This document shows, one piece after another, positions 1 through 8,900 of a stretch of 18,601 nucleotides of DNA. Source of the stretch: CALMEH01 sp964548225. GTDB taxonomy: Bacteria > Acidobacteriota > Blastocatellia > Pyrinomonadales > Pyrinomonadaceae. Under the pieces are notes generated by a model. That model ran no database searches, was not told the DNA's origin, and worked only from the letters and a program-made list of their open reading frames with translations. A program made the translations under genes and the position numbers. The DNA lies in NCBI GenBank assembly GCA_964548225.1, contig CAZJQP010000094.1, forward strand, positions 1-18,601, written 5' to 3'. Within the stretch, counting starts at the first letter, position 1, and every line of letters begins with the position of its first letter.

Positions 1-482
1 CGATTGTGGTTACGACCTCCAACGATTTACGCCATAAATTGAGCGCGCCGTTTATCTCACGGCACATCTTTTCGAGTTTTTCTACGCCGTCGCTGATAAA
101 AGAATTGGAGATTTTGCGGGCGCGATGTCCAAACGCCACTAACCAACAGCTTGCTTTGGCAATCAAACTGCTCGACGGCGTGCGCGGCGTTGCCGGACTC
201 GAAGATTATCCCAGTTTAAGAGAATCCATTGATGTCGTTGGAGCATTGACGCGCGACTGCGTGGAAGATTTAGACGAAAATTCGCTCCTTCGTTACTTTT
301 GTTATTTCGTCAAGACGAGTGAAGCGCAGGAGTTTCTCAAAATTCAGCTTGATTATCTGCTGCTAACCGCCACTTCGTTTCATCCGCAGATTGACGGTTG
401 GCTTGGGTTGAGGGATGAAAGCTATTTCGACGGACCTATTTACGAAAATTTGACACCGGAAAATTCACCACATTATGCCTAA
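1..482 (+). CDS. MoxR-like AAA+ ATPase, C-terminal part (5' end outside window)
   Basis: The reading frame is open from the first bases and the protein enters in mid-domain, so the GTG at 6 is not taken as a true start. The first visible residues read VVTTSN-DLR, the sensor-1 strand of an AAA+ ATPase. It is followed by S-A-PFISR, where the arginine encoded at 60-62 sits at the arginine-finger position of MoxR/YifB-type ATPases. Next come FSTPS and an ILRARCP segment. The small helical lid domain follows, with the PSLRES motif typical of MoxR proteins. The Walker A and B motifs must lie upstream of the window. MoxR ATPases usually act as chaperone-like remodelers. Here the stop codon overlaps the start of the next gene by 8 bases, so it is probably cotranscribed and translationally coupled with the coupling-protein operon. 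A role in conjugation is inferred from context only. Confidence 0.7.
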   Translation, partial: IVVTTSNDLRHKLSAPFISRHIFSSFSTPSLIKELEILRARCPNATNQQLALAIKLLDGVRGVAGLEDYPSLRESIDVVGALTRDCVEDLDENSLLRYFCYFVKTSEAQEFLKIQLDYLLLTATSFHPQIDGWLGLRDESYFDGPIYENLTPENSPHYA

Positions 483-1254
483 AAAGACACTTAACAAAAC
501 GACAAACGAAAGGAATACAAATCAATCGGCGATAAAAAACGCAGTGTGTTCCGTAGTTTCCTCGCCCGTTTTCAACGTCGCCGCTTTGGTTTTACTGCTT
601 GTCTGTGTTTTCGGCGGTCTTCGACTTCTTTCCGCCCGCCAGACTCAAGGGCAGGTGAAATTTATCGAACGTCCCAATCTTGAAACGAGCGAACAAACGG
701 ATGATGACCGCACTTTTACATCTCCCGAAATCTTTAAAGGTGAAGTTTATGACACCTCTATACGTCTGCGCGAAACGGGTGCTTTAGGAATGGCAATTTC
801 TTTGGCAGTTTTTGCCAAGACCTCAGAGCAGTCTAATGTGCCGCCGAATTTGGAAACGATTTGGAGTTTCATTTCAGAACGAAAGCTGATGCCGCCGGGA
901 ATGAAGTTTGAAAACGGTGAATTATTATCACCGTCAAGCGTAATTTTAGTGCGCTATCAATCACAGCCGTTAAGGTTTGAAATCCTTTCGCGTCCGAAAA
1001 AAGACTTAAACAGTCCGGCTATCTTACTTCGGTTTCCCTTAACCAGCTTGGACAGGCGCACAATCACTTACTTTCAATCAACTTCAGTCAACCGTTTCGA
1101 CATTCCCGCGCCGTTTGCGCCGTTTGAAAAGATAGTATCTGCCGGATGGACGATGGAACAATGGCGTGGGGAATTATTGCCGAAAGTTGAAACGCAAGCG
1201 CATATTCTCGAAGAAGAAAAGCGGTTATTGATGGAATTGCCCGTAAATCGGTAA
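475..1254 (+). CDS. Single-span membrane protein of the coupling-protein operon, function unknown
   Basis: I do not recognize a family. The protein has 259 residues. A Lys/Asn-rich N-terminus of about 30 residues is followed by one hydrophobic segment at about residues 31-52, so it is probably anchored in the inner membrane with a roughly 200-residue domain on the far side. It starts at an ATG inside the end of the AAA+ gene (8-base overlap) and ends 14 bases before the coupling-protein gene, which implies one operon. The soluble part contains a region about residues 95-125 resembling a long amphipathic helix, then a predicted beta-rich region ending near residue 200, and a charged helical tail. 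This layout is similar to the protein encoded at 3427-3972 on the other side of the coupling protein. Both may be membrane partners of the ATPases; that is inference from context. Confidence 0.6.
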   Translation: MPKKTLNKTTNERNTNQSAIKNAVCSVVSSPVFNVAALVLLLVCVFGGLRLLSARQTQGQVKFIERPNLETSEQTDDDRTFTSPEIFKGEVYDTSIRLRETGALGMAISLAVFAKTSEQSNVPPNLETIWSFISERKLMPPGMKFENGELLSPSSVILVRYQSQPLRFEILSRPKKDLNSPAILLRFPLTSLDRRTITYFQSTSVNRFDIPAPFAPFEKIVSAGWTMEQWRGELLPKVETQAHILEEEKRLLMELPVNR

Positions 1255-1268
1255 GTTTTCTCAAATCT

Positions 1269-3422
1269 ATGTTTAGCCACCAATGGATTGAAAAATTCGA
1301 CGCATCACGCGGCATTCCGCGCAAGGCGAATGAACAATATTTGCCTGCCTACCAAGCATTTGTAGCGTGGGTAAACGATGTCGGTCAAGCCGTTTTTTTT
1401 ATTTTTTTTGGCTTGACCGGCGCGGCTTTAAGTTTGTTTGCGGGATATTTGCTGGAAGTTTCCGGGCTGATGTGGCTGGTTTTTTGGTCGTTAGCGGTTC
1501 TTTCGCTGGCTGCCGGATTTTTTGATGTCTGTCTGCTTTGTTGGTCATACCGGCTCTTTGCGATGAGCACCTCACACGGCTCGGCGCGTTGGGCAAATCT
1601 GAAGGATTTAATCGCTAAAAAGCTCGTTACAAAATTCAAGGCTTTGCCGCTTCCCGCAAATTCTCTGCCTTTAGCTAAAATTTTCGGCGGACGTGATTTG
1701 TTTTTGCCGCGTGAACAATGGCTCAGACACTTTGCGATGTTTGGTCCGACGGGTTCGGGCAAATCGAAAACCTTCTTTATGGCGATGATTCGCGCCATTT
1801 TGAAAAACTCCTCGTGTCTTGTTTATGACCCAAAAGGCGAATTGATTGCACAAACCGGAAATTTTGCGCGGAATGTCTATCGGCTCGATTTGAATAATCC
1901 CGAAAAATCAGACAGATGGAATTTTCTGCCCTTAGCCCGCGAAAATCCATCTTTTGCCTGCCAAATCGCCGGTATGATGTTGGGAGCGGAAGCGCGGCAG
2001 AAAACTTCGCAAGACCCGTTTTGGGGCGAAGCCGAACAGCTTGCTTTAACGGCGATACTTTTACATCTGGCGTATGTTTATGGCGACAAAGCAATTCCGG
2101 CATTTGCCGCCGATTTTCTCATCGGACTTGGCGGAAAAGAAGACGCTTTTGCCGCCGAACTTGAAACTTCGCCCAGCTTTTTTGCCAAACAAGCCTTTTT
2201 TGCTTTTCGCCGTTCGCCTCCGCAAACGCACGGCTCGGTGCTGATCGGGCTTTATAATAAACTGCGCCCGTTCACGCTCGCGCCGACGCGAATGGTTACG
2301 ACCGTTCCGACAACGGAAGAAATTGAAATGGGTTGCCGGATAATTGAATTTAGTAAGTTGAGGGAAAAAGGAACTGCCGTTTATCTGATAGTTTCGGAAG
2401 GGGCGGCGGACATTTACAAGGAATTTATCGCCACGTTTCTCGGACAAGCCGTTCTGGAAATGCGGCTCGACGGCTTAAATGAGCCGGAAATTCCTTGTTT
2501 CGTTTTGATTGACGAAGCCTATCAACTAAATGTATCGGAAGTTAAACGTATCTCCGGCATCGGGCGTGGGCGCGGTGTCGGATTGGGTTTGGGTTATCAA
2601 GATTTGCCGCAAATGTATGACCAATATGGCAAAGAACAGGCAAACGCGATTTTGGGAACGGTGATGACCAAGATTTTTCTGCCCGGACTCGATGATGTCA
2701 CTGCGGAATATGCTTCCAAGCAGCTTGGCGAGACGACAATTTTTGCCAAAACTTATCAGGATTTTCCAGGTAAGAAAAACGATAATATCCGTCATGCCGA
2801 ACAAAAACGACCGCTGATGTTTGGTTCGGAAGTTCGCCAAATCCCGGCACATAAAGAATTACTCATTGTCAACGACACCGCGCCGCCGATTAAAGCCGCT
2901 TATCCGCCGATTGCCGTCTTGAAGCAAAAATACATTTCGCCGGAATTTGCGATGCCGAAAGTAGTTTATCTGGGCGATATTGATGCCGATTTTAAGTTCG
3001 CAGAAAACGCTCAAGTAAATTTTGAAATCAATCCGACGACTCCACATCAGGCGGCTGAAGAAAAGAACTTCCCAAATCAAACAATTTTAGACGATAAAAC
3101 TATAGAAAGAATCGCTGACGAATCTGTTGAAGAAATCTTCGCTGAAAACCCGATTTTTACCGAAACCGAAGAAAATAATATGAAAACTGAAGAAGAATAT
3201 TTGGCTGATGAAGAAGACATCGCTTCGCGGGTGCGCGTCGCTGATGTTCATAAAACCGAAATGAACACCGAAAACACCCCCGTTGTGTTATCAAAGGAAG
3301 TTGAAAATCAAACAGAATCTGAGGCTGATACGGATGTTCTCGATGGTTTGAGCGATGATGTCCGCGCCGCCCATCGTGAACTTGAGGTCCGAGCCATGGA
3401 AATTAGCCGGAGTGTAATTTAA
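1269..3422 (+). CDS. VirD4/TraG/TraD-family type IV coupling protein (conjugative DNA-pumping ATPase)
   Basis: This 717-residue protein has the standard plan of a type IV coupling protein, which recruits the relaxosome and drives DNA and protein substrates into the secretion channel at the inner membrane. Two transmembrane segments lie at about residues 41-62 and 67-91, followed by the family-typical HGSARWAN motif (about 103-110). The Walker A motif GPTGSGKS is at 159-166. The Walker B motif FVLIDEA is at 411-417, with D415 and E416. A conserved glutamine in GYQDLPQ is at 444, followed by a TraG/TraM-recognition-like segment ending in LPGLDD and EYASKQLG (about 480-487). The last 120 or so residues are a strongly acidic, low-complexity tail, possibly a substrate-docking arm. 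It follows the upstream gene by 14 bases and precedes the next by 4. No VirB4 or other channel genes are in the window. Confidence in the family is high; the substrate is inferred from the relaxase nearby. Confidence 0.95.
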   Translation: MFSHQWIEKFDASRGIPRKANEQYLPAYQAFVAWVNDVGQAVFFIFFGLTGAALSLFAGYLLEVSGLMWLVFWSLAVLSLAAGFFDVCLLCWSYRLFAMSTSHGSARWANLKDLIAKKLVTKFKALPLPANSLPLAKIFGGRDLFLPREQWLRHFAMFGPTGSGKSKTFFMAMIRAILKNSSCLVYDPKGELIAQTGNFARNVYRLDLNNPEKSDRWNFLPLARENPSFACQIAGMMLGAEARQKTSQDPFWGEAEQLALTAILLHLAYVYGDKAIPAFAADFLIGLGGKEDAFAAELETSPSFFAKQAFFAFRRSPPQTHGSVLIGLYNKLRPFTLAPTRMVTTVPTTEEIEMGCRIIEFSKLREKGTAVYLIVSEGAADIYKEFIATFLGQAVLEMRLDGLNEPEIPCFVLIDEAYQLNVSEVKRISGIGRGRGVGLGLGYQDLPQMYDQYGKEQANAILGTVMTKIFLPGLDDVTAEYASKQLGETTIFAKTYQDFPGKKNDNIRHAEQKRPLMFGSEVRQIPAHKELLIVNDTAPPIKAAYPPIAVLKQKYISPEFAMPKVVYLGDIDADFKFAENAQVNFEINPTTPHQAAEEKNFPNQTILDDKTIERIADESVEEIFAENPIFTETEENNMKTEEEYLADEEDIASRVRVADVHKTEMNTENTPVVLSKEVENQTESEADTDVLDGLSDDVRAAHRELEVRAMEISRSVI
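1382..1419. repeat. Perfect 10-bp inverted repeat around two T8 tracts inside the coupling-protein gene
   Basis: CGGTCAAGCC at 1382-1391 is the exact reverse complement of GGCTTGACCG at 1410-1419. The 18-base loop is almost entirely T: G, eight T, A, eight T. It encodes the first transmembrane segment of the coupling protein (residues V-F-F-I-F-F). As RNA it would form a 10-bp stem with a U-rich loop. It may be chance, or it may affect transcription or frame maintenance. Confidence 0.6.
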
Positions 3423-3426
3423 AGAT

Positions 3427-3972
3427 ATGGTTGCCAGTAGAATCAAACTTTCGTTAATCGTTGCGGTATTGGCACTTTTTATTGTTATCGCCGCTTATAT
3501 TTATTCATTATGGTCGGTTGACCGTAAAAAATCTGCTGAGATGCCGATTGAAGTCGTTTCGATGATGATGCGCGATTTGCTCCGCTTTCACGAAAAACGC
3601 GGCGGATTTCCCGAAAATTTGCAAAAACTCGAAGGCGTTATCTGGGAGCGGAAAAACCGACTATTTTCCGCTGAAAACCGCGCTATAAATCACCGTAATT
3701 ACTATTATTTTTATACACAGATTTCTCATCACCAATTTACACTCTGGGCAATTCCGATGGGTAAAGAACGTGAAGACGCGCCAACTTGGTTTCTGGTTGT
3801 TTCACCCGAAATCTGCCGCCGTTGGAAAGGTGCAGCACTTCCGCTCGAACAAATTGACCACATCGAAGCTAATCCGACGCTCAAGAAACTCGGTGTCTTC
3901 GGATTGATTGAACAACCGTCGGTTAACCTAACAAATCAACAAAAAGTTTCAAACACATTTACGAACAAATAA
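3427..3972 (+). CDS. Single-span membrane protein downstream of the coupling protein, function unknown
   Basis: The protein has 181 residues with a strong hydrophobic segment at about residues 8-29 directly after a short basic N-terminus, so it is a bitopic inner-membrane protein or an uncleaved-signal protein. The following amphipathic stretch with a MMMRDLLRFHEKRGGFP-type segment is reminiscent of pseudopilin-like proteins (N-terminal helix, then a GGxFP turn), but no prepilin peptidase site is evident, so I do not claim that. The C-terminal half looks beta-rich with several Trp and Tyr residues. It begins 4 bases after the coupling-protein stop with no clear ribosome binding site, so translation is probably coupled. 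It is the last gene of the plus-strand operon and faces the minus-strand mobilization operon. The function is not assigned. Confidence 0.6.
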   Translation: MVASRIKLSLIVAVLALFIVIAAYIYSLWSVDRKKSAEMPIEVVSMMMRDLLRFHEKRGGFPENLQKLEGVIWERKNRLFSAENRAINHRNYYYFYTQISHHQFTLWAIPMGKEREDAPTWFLVVSPEICRRWKGAALPLEQIDHIEANPTLKKLGVFGLIEQPSVNLTNQQKVSNTFTNK

Positions 3973-4007
3973 TTTGAACTGCTTACAAGGCTTGAATCCA
4001 TCTGATT

Positions 4008-7000
4008 TTATCGAATGAGTGTCGGAGCGTCTTGCATTTTTTCGCTGATAAAATGATTTGACTTGGCTTGGCTCTCTTTATTTGTGAAATGGGTTTTTCC
4101 TTGGCTAACTGCTTCTCGTGAGTCATTGGAAATTCCCTGACCTTTGACAGCTAAGGTTTGCTTGGCTTCAATTTTTTCGGTAATCTGACGGCTCAAAATA
4201 CCTACTTGTTTACTATCTCCCGCGATTTTGACAAAATCCGACTTATTTAAATTAGTCATCAAAATCTTGTTTATTTGCCCTTCAAAATTGTTTTGCTTGG
4301 AGTCGGGATTTTTCTTGAGCCAATCAATTAAGTCGGTTTTTATTCCGTCGCGCAAGACGGCGATTTTTTCATTTCGGTCATAGTTTTGACGCAAATCATT
4401 GAGCTTTGCTGCCTCCCGGTCGAGTTTGAAAAAGGCTCTGGTTATTTGGGATTTATCTTCACTCGTTTGTAATAAATTTGAAGCGCGTTCAAGTTGTTTG
4501 TAAGTTGAGAAAGCCTGTCGGCTGGCTTCTGGCGTTAATTTTTGATTGACGGCGTTAAGTTCTTTCGGTTCGAGATTTTCTTTGGTTAGCTCAAAAGCCT
4601 TCATTTTTATTGATGCCCGTTCCTCCGGCGAGAAAACAGCCTTCGGATCAAGATTTTTCTCATTTTCCAAAGCAGTTTCACCTGAAAATTTTTCCTTCAA
4701 ACTCGCTCCCAGGAGATTTTTTTCGGCTTTTTCTAGTTCTTTTTCAAATATTCGTAAACTTAAAGGCTCGTTTTCGATTATTTCGGCGGTAGAATTAGCC
4801 GTGTCGTTTCTTTCATTTGCGATGGCTTCATTTGTTTTGCCCGTTCTGACTTTACTTTCATCCAAAACATTCAAATCTTTTGAAATCTCCGCAAACTCCT
4901 CTCTGATATTGAACTTAGCTTCGTCCAAAAACTTTTCGTTCGCCCCGAATTTCTGAAAATCGCTGATCGTGATTTCCTTTTGCACGGCTTGTAAAAATCG
5001 GTCGTTAATTTTATTTGGAGCGAGATTTGAATTCTTTCCGCCCAAAGCAATGGAAACAAGTTCTTTTTGATTGTTTGGAGAGGGAGTTTGTGTTTTTTGC
5101 ATTTTGGCATTGGCGCGGGCGACGTATTTATTCAAAATGCTTTTATTTTCACGCGAAGCATTTCGCGCTTCCGCCTGAAAGTTTGCGATTTTATCGAGCC
5201 TTTCAAGAACCGTTTTTTCGGTTTCAAATGTATTTGCCGGAGCGTCTTTTTGATAGGAATTACCTTTTATTTCCTCACGAAGATTATTAATCGTTTCATC
5301 TTGTCCTTTTTGAAGCGTGCGGGAAATTTGCTGTTCGCCAAATTTTTCAAATTTGTATTTCTCGTTTTCCCGCGTATCGCCCGTGTAGAATTTTTCGAGC
5401 AATTCGCGGTAAGTTTCCGTGCTGACAAGTCGGTTTTCGGGCAGTTTGATGCTGACGATAGTTTTATTCTCGGCTTGAGAAATTTCGGCACGGATGAAGG
5501 TCTGAAGGGCTTCGCCGATTTTTTTGTTTTCAATTTTTTCGCTTTTCTGAAACTCTTGCGCGAGATTTTCCAGTTTTTCAGTTGGCTGATTTTTAAGGAG
5601 AACGGAGATAGCGGAAACATCACGGTCGTTTATTTCACTTATTGTTAAGGGTTTAGAGTCAATTCGTTCACCCAAAATCCGCGCTTGGTTAAAGAGGCTA
5701 TGAAGATGAAACGAGCGTTCCGCTTGGCTGGTTTGATGGACGGACGGTTCAAAGCGGCTGATTTCCTCTTTGGATTTCACCTGCTCTTTTTTGAAAGCTA
5801 ATTGATATTGGAGATTCTCTTTTTGCTGCGTGGCTCGTGCGTAAACGAAGTCTTTTTCCTGGGAGGGAAGTTTTTGATAGATTTCCCGGTGGTCAAAACT
5901 ATTTTTGTGTTTCAGGGTATCATTTGGCGACTTTATGCTTTCAAAAAAATGCTTGGTGGCAAGAAGTGAGTGATTAATGTCGCGCCGCTGGAGTCTTGAT
6001 TCCAGACTTTCAATCAATTTCTGTGCTTCCGGGCTTGGTTTTATTTCACCTTTGATTAAAGATTCGGTCATTGCGCGTCGGCTCGCTCCGCTGTGGGCGA
6101 AAGAGAGCCGGGCGGCGGTCATCTCGTTGGTGTAATGAGCTGGCGAAGATTCAGTAAAGAGAAACTGCATTTCCCGATTGGTTAAAGGACGCGGTATTTT
6201 TTCCTTTTCACCCATTGTTAATTCTTTCCATTTAAGTCCGAGTGAAGCGTTTTCCGCCCGAATTTCAGCGGATGTTTTCATTACGCCATCGCGTGTCTCG
6301 GCGGTTTCAAGCCGAAGGGCATAATCGCGGAATCTTTCGTTTGTGCTACGAAGCCTTGTTTCGGGTTGTTTGAGTTGATAACTGATATAGGATGAAATGA
6401 AATTTCGCGTTTCTACCGACTCTTGAGATGGCTTGCCAACAACAATTTCCTTTGAGTTTTCGAGTTTGAAAGCAAAATTGGGTTTTGCCTCTCTGATTTG
6501 GTTAAGCTCTTTTTTGAGCGCAATTTCCGCGCTTTTTTCGCCCTGTTGATCAAGTCGAACTTCATCAATTTTTGTCAGCAGATTTCCGATTTCTTGCTTT
6601 TGCCGGCGGTAATATGTATTAAGAGCCTCTCTTTCAGCCAATAAATACTCATCCGGGCTTTTGAGTTCGATAATGTTTTGACGGCGTAAATCTATTTTCG
6701 CAAGTTGATTATCAAGGTTTTGGTTTATTTCAAGAGATTTTCCGCTAATTTGTTGCGTTTTGGCACGACTTGTTTGCTGTTTCTGAGAAATGGATTCGAG
6801 TTGTTTTAGAGCGTCATTGCTTGCGCTTTGCCGAACTGCCGCGTTGAAAGGAGCAAGAATTTCTTTCGGCGTGATGCCGTTTTCGAGTTTTCGGTCAATT
6901 TCGGGCAGAATTTCGTTAATTAGTTGAGAAATTTCGGTTTGGGTATAATCTTTGGGAATTCGTGGAACATCTGCCTGTAATTCAATTCGCTCGAAACCTT

Positions 7001-8615
7001 CCGTATTTATCTTTTCGTTTGGTTCTAAGTCAAAAGATTCGGCAAGTTGTGTTTCATTTGCTTCAAGGCTGATTACTTCTTCGTAAATTTCCGCCGGATT
7101 CAGGTTATCGCCTTTGCTATCAGATAATTCGGCTGAATAGGTATGTTCAATCTCCGAAATCGGCACGAATTCGGTTTTATCAAGCGGTTCGAGGAAACGC
7201 ATTTCTTCCGCCAAAACTGAAATTTTCTCAAGTGTTTCCTCAAACTTTAATTTTTCTCCCGTTTCCTGAGCAGGATTTTCGCTTTTGCCTTCGAGCGAAT
7301 CATAAATCCAACCGAAAACTTTAAGTTTGGTTTCGCCATCCGCCGTCATTCCCGCGATTTTATTGCCGTATTCAACAACAATGGGGGCAAGTTCTTTGGC
7401 TCGCTCTTCATTTTGTAAAATTTTACCGAGTTTTTCGACGGCATAATCTTTCGTTGTAATGGCTAATGGCGGAGAATCAGTCAATTTTTCCTGCGGCACA
7501 ATCAGATTGCCGTCCACTAATTTACCGCCATGTTCGTAAATGTCGCGGATAAATTGCGAAGCTCGACCCAAATGTGAGGCTTGTTCGCTGCGGTTTCTGC
7601 CTTCGGTTTCGTTGATTTTTTCCAGAATCCGGTCATTTTCGCTGAAGCTCAAGATTTCGTTAATTGCCCGCAGCGTGCGCGGATTAAGATTTTGCCCCTG
7701 GTTTATTTGTTTCGTTTGAGAATTTTCTTGAACTGCGGAAAGGTTTTCAGATTGTGGGTTTCGATTGTTTTTTTGAATTGAAGTGTTTTTAAGATGAACA
7801 TTGACTTTTTCAACCGCCATCTTTACCACGTCGGCGTGGCACATCGCACCGCTACCACGACACGAACAGGCAACGGTGATTTGTTCACCCTTTTCCAAGC
7901 TGTCGCTTAAAATCCGCAGACCGTCCCGGAAATTGTCTTTGTTTGTTTTGTAGTCTGTGCGAAGGCGGTCCGCATAATCGGCTAAGGCTTGTCGTGAATC
8001 AATTTTCAGCGCGTCAATTTCTTCTCTCGTCGGCGATAAAGTCTTTAAGCTCTCGGTTTGAATATTATTCAAATCAAGCAGCCGCTTTGCCGTTGGGATT
8101 TCAAAATTTGCATTTTGAATAATTACTCTGTTCTCTGCGTTAAGTTTCTGATTTTGGGCTTTGACTGATTCTTTGCCCGGATTATTAAAACCTTTTTCAG
8201 CCAGTTTTTCGTTAAGATAAGCAAAAGTGTCGGGAGCTTTTTCCTGCATATTTGCCAGCCCCGTTCCGAGTCCCGCTTTTGGAATAACCACGGTTTTATT
8301 TGGCGGGATTTTGCTGAAAGCTTCATCAATCGCTAGTTTGTTGGCGGCAAATTCTTTGTCGGTGAAAAACGAATTCGGATTATTACTCGGTGCTTTTTTA
8401 GTCGGAATGCCGACGGCGTTTTCTTCGCCGCGCATTTCTTTGGCTTGCCCGCCAAGCCCGCGTCCCGTCAGGTTATCACCGAACAGAAAGATTTTATTTT
8501 TATCGGCGCGAACCATCTCGCGGGTGATGTGTTCACGAATTTCAATTCTATGTATTTCGTCCTTCTGATTGGCGACGGAAGTTGCGATTGGATTGGTTTC
8601 GATATTGTTCGGCAT
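4008..8615 (-). CDS. Giant 1535-residue mobilization-operon protein with N-terminal GDN/GGQA domain and CxC...CH motif (polyvalent-protein-like)
   Basis: This is the largest gene in the window and the last of the mobilization operon, 48 bases after the small CxxC gene. A GGTGAG ribosome binding site 8 bases before the ATG supports the start. Residues about 21-142 form a compact domain with FLFGDNL (43-49), GRGLGGQAKEMRG (51-63), AVGIPTKK (67-74) and IPKAGLGTGL (111-120). I recognize this pattern from uncharacterized phage and plasmid proteins. A second unit at about 195-270 ends in VACSCRGSGAMCHADVV, with C250, C252, C259 and H260. It resembles the CH motif of small DUF4326-type domains. The remaining 1200 or so residues are highly charged and predicted helical, without a motif I can name. 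Large multi-domain proteins linked to relaxases in conjugative elements are known as polyvalent proteins and can be delivered with the DNA. Assignment to that class is inference from size, position and domain mix. Confidence 0.75.
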   Translation of the reverse strand: MPNNIETNPIATSVANQKDEIHRIEIREHITREMVRADKNKIFLFGDNLTGRGLGGQAKEMRGEENAVGIPTKKAPSNNPNSFFTDKEFAANKLAIDEAFSKIPPNKTVVIPKAGLGTGLANMQEKAPDTFAYLNEKLAEKGFNNPGKESVKAQNQKLNAENRVIIQNANFEIPTAKRLLDLNNIQTESLKTLSPTREEIDALKIDSRQALADYADRLRTDYKTNKDNFRDGLRILSDSLEKGEQITVACSCRGSGAMCHADVVKMAVEKVNVHLKNTSIQKNNRNPQSENLSAVQENSQTKQINQGQNLNPRTLRAINEILSFSENDRILEKINETEGRNRSEQASHLGRASQFIRDIYEHGGKLVDGNLIVPQEKLTDSPPLAITTKDYAVEKLGKILQNEERAKELAPIVVEYGNKIAGMTADGETKLKVFGWIYDSLEGKSENPAQETGEKLKFEETLEKISVLAEEMRFLEPLDKTEFVPISEIEHTYSAELSDSKGDNLNPAEIYEEVISLEANETQLAESFDLEPNEKINTEGFERIELQADVPRIPKDYTQTEISQLINEILPEIDRKLENGITPKEILAPFNAAVRQSASNDALKQLESISQKQQTSRAKTQQISGKSLEINQNLDNQLAKIDLRRQNIIELKSPDEYLLAEREALNTYYRRQKQEIGNLLTKIDEVRLDQQGEKSAEIALKKELNQIREAKPNFAFKLENSKEIVVGKPSQESVETRNFISSYISYQLKQPETRLRSTNERFRDYALRLETAETRDGVMKTSAEIRAENASLGLKWKELTMGEKEKIPRPLTNREMQFLFTESSPAHYTNEMTAARLSFAHSGASRRAMTESLIKGEIKPSPEAQKLIESLESRLQRRDINHSLLATKHFFESIKSPNDTLKHKNSFDHREIYQKLPSQEKDFVYARATQQKENLQYQLAFKKEQVKSKEEISRFEPSVHQTSQAERSFHLHSLFNQARILGERIDSKPLTISEINDRDVSAISVLLKNQPTEKLENLAQEFQKSEKIENKKIGEALQTFIRAEISQAENKTIVSIKLPENRLVSTETYRELLEKFYTGDTRENEKYKFEKFGEQQISRTLQKGQDETINNLREEIKGNSYQKDAPANTFETEKTVLERLDKIANFQAEARNASRENKSILNKYVARANAKMQKTQTPSPNNQKELVSIALGGKNSNLAPNKINDRFLQAVQKEITISDFQKFGANEKFLDEAKFNIREEFAEISKDLNVLDESKVRTGKTNEAIANERNDTANSTAEIIENEPLSLRIFEKELEKAEKNLLGASLKEKFSGETALENEKNLDPKAVFSPEERASIKMKAFELTKENLEPKELNAVNQKLTPEASRQAFSTYKQLERASNLLQTSEDKSQITRAFFKLDREAAKLNDLRQNYDRNEKIAVLRDGIKTDLIDWLKKNPDSKQNNFEGQINKILMTNLNKSDFVKIAGDSKQVGILSRQITEKIEAKQTLAVKGQGISNDSREAVSQGKTHFTNKESQAKSNHFISEKMQDAPTLIR

Positions 8616-8663
8616 AAAATAATCTCACCCGTAAAGAGCAAATTTTATGCCTTAAACCCAAAA

Positions 8664-8891
8664 TTAAAAGGGAATTTTAGACTCTTCGCAAGATTCGCAA
8701 TTTTCTGATTCCAAACTTGATTCCTGTCTGCAATTTTGGCAAATTTCCAGACCTCGATGATACAGATCTTTTTGCTGCATCATCTGTTCAATTTGTTCCG
8801 GCGTTGCAGTCTCCGCCATCGCTAATCGGTAATCAACAGCATTTCGGATAAGTTGTTCCGTTACCGTCGGCGTTAAATTTATTTCTTCCAT
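8664..8891 (-). CDS. Small 75-residue protein with C-terminal double-CxxC (zinc-ribbon-like)
   Basis: The first half is helical and acidic. The C-terminal third carries two CxxC pairs (CQNC and CESC) separated by nine residues, as in short zinc ribbons. The start is the ATG 9 bases after the relaxase stop; a GGAAAGAGGTAGG purine-rich stretch overlapping the end of the relaxase gene could be its ribosome binding site. It lies between the relaxase and the giant protein in a tight operon, so it may be a relaxosome or DNA-binding helper. I do not recognize a named family. Confidence 0.65.
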   Translation of the reverse strand: MEEINLTPTVTEQLIRNAVDYRLAMAETATPEQIEQMMQQKDLYHRGLEICQNCRQESSLESENCESCEESKIPF

Positions 8892-8900
8892 TTTAGTATT

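Noticed and set aside
3973..4007. Possible terminator between the convergent operons
   Set aside because: Only a short CAAG-G-CTTG palindrome is present and there is no T-run, so no terminator is called.
4546..4956. Plus-strand open frame of 136 codons inside the giant gene
   Set aside because: Same antisense shadow pattern, Ser/Phe-rich low complexity and no ribosome binding site.
5067..5648. Plus-strand open frame of 193 codons inside the giant gene
   Set aside because: It is antisense to a charged helical gene. Phe/Leu-rich translation is the usual shadow of Glu/Lys-rich coding sequence.
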